Origin: CAWBRT01 sp050015355
GTDB lineage: Bacteria > Acidobacteriota > Terriglobia > Terriglobales > Acidobacteriaceae
Direction: 5' to 3'
Assembly: GCA_050015355.1 (NCBI GenBank)
Contig: JBEKBO010000091.1
Location: 1-21,472 of the forward strand
Length of the DNA stretch: 21,472 nucleotides
The notes below the pieces were generated by a model. That model was not told the DNA's origin. It saw only the letters and a list, made by a program, of their open reading frames with translations, and ran no database searches. Shown piece by piece: positions 21,076 through 21,472 of the stretch (position 1 is its first letter; every line of letters starts with the position of its first letter). The translations under genes and the position numbers were made by a program.

Positions 21076-21472
21076 CGGCATTCTGGCTGCGTCAGAAAAT
21101 CGAGAAAGCGGCGATACCCTTTGAGTGAAACGTCAGTGTCCTGCGCTGACAAACGAGGAAGCAGCTTGAATCAAAATGAATGCAATTTAGATTGCGGCGA
21201 ACGATGAAACACCGCAGGGCGGAAGTCAAGCAAGGAATCGAAATCGCAGACCCCGCGGCAATTGTTCCCCCGTTCTTGACTGGATTCAATTTCATGTAAA
21301 TAAGAAACTTACGAAGATCGCATGGTCAACCGGCAGGGTTGTTCGAAGGCCTGGCCCCCGATCCGTCGATAAGGCCGATGTGGAAACTCAGGGGCTGACG
21401 AACAGCCGCACCAGTTGCGGTTGAGCAGGGTAGCGAGTCAGGGGCAGGAGTGGTTTTTTCTGCACCTACGAG
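21076..21472. other. Non-coding tail of the window
   Basis: I see no supported gene in these roughly 400 bases. A 67-codon open frame on the minus strand (21092-21295) has no ribosome binding site and no recognisable domain. TTGACT at 21276-21281 with AT-rich DNA after it (TGTAAATAAG) could be a promoter for a gene beyond the window. From about 21320 the sequence is GC-rich with several short complementary stretches, which could be a structured leader, but I cannot match it to a known RNA. Confidence 0.3.

Noticed and set aside
21320..21472. Structured RNA or riboswitch at the window end
   Set aside because: GC-rich with some complementary stretches, but I could not match it to tmRNA, RNase P, 6S or a known riboswitch core, and the window ends before any downstream gene.

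Overview
The window is high-GC bacterial DNA. Tight operons, a Tat-exported lactonase-type beta-propeller, an MFS sugar-acid transporter, a GH1 glucosidase and several families of short palindromic intergenic repeats together suggest a soil Acidobacteriota (Terriglobia-like). That placement is an inference from gene content and style; no rRNA or marker gene is present.

Layout: (1) 1-2100: an ACS-type MFS transporter (+) and a small putative membrane protein (-) whose 5' end carries an in-frame 72-bp tandem duplication. (2) 2100-10400: a Crp/Fnr-family regulator with FNR-like cysteines (+), convergent with a six-gene minus-strand operon hdrC-hdrB-hdrA-flxDC-flxB-flxA. The operon encodes a complete heterodisulfide-reductase-like core (HdrABC) coupled to an NAD(P)H-oxidising Flx module. 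Four of its five junctions overlap and the fifth is a 3-nt gap. This is the layout of the FlxABCD-HdrABC NADH dehydrogenase/heterodisulfide reductase of anaerobes, a presumed flavin-based electron-bifurcating complex. Here FlxD and FlxC are joined in one polypeptide. (3) 10424-18352: a region rich in phosphate-related genes. It holds polyphosphate kinase (-), a GH1 beta-glycosidase (+), a GT2 glycosyltransferase and an LpxH-like metallophosphoesterase (both -, overlapping by 131 nt), a Nudix hydrolase (+), and a CHAD protein fused to a Ppx/GppA-type HD domain (+). Two intergenic regions here carry TTTAAC-like direct repeats with an 11-bp period that resemble Pho boxes. (4) 18353-18646: a dense array of palindromic repeats between convergent genes. 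(5) 18647-20956: a Tat-exported 6-phosphogluconolactonase-like propeller (-) and a divergent aldo/keto reductase (+). (6) 20957-21472: non-coding, with another repeat of the GTGGGGCACC type.

How the genes may work together: the Flx-Hdr complex would take electrons from NAD(P)H through FlxA, pass them through FlxB and FlxDC to HdrA, and split them between a disulfide reduced at HdrB and a low-potential acceptor. The adjacent Fnr-like protein is a reasonable candidate redox regulator, but no clear FNR box was found upstream of the operon. Polyphosphate kinase, the Nudix protein and the CHAD-HD protein suggest a polyphosphate/phosphate-stress neighbourhood.

The most interesting points are the Flx-Hdr operon with its FlxD-FlxC fusion, the CHAD-HD fusion with a probable leaderless start, the Pho-box-like repeats, and two interlaced families of palindromic elements, one of which looks like a 159-bp MITE.
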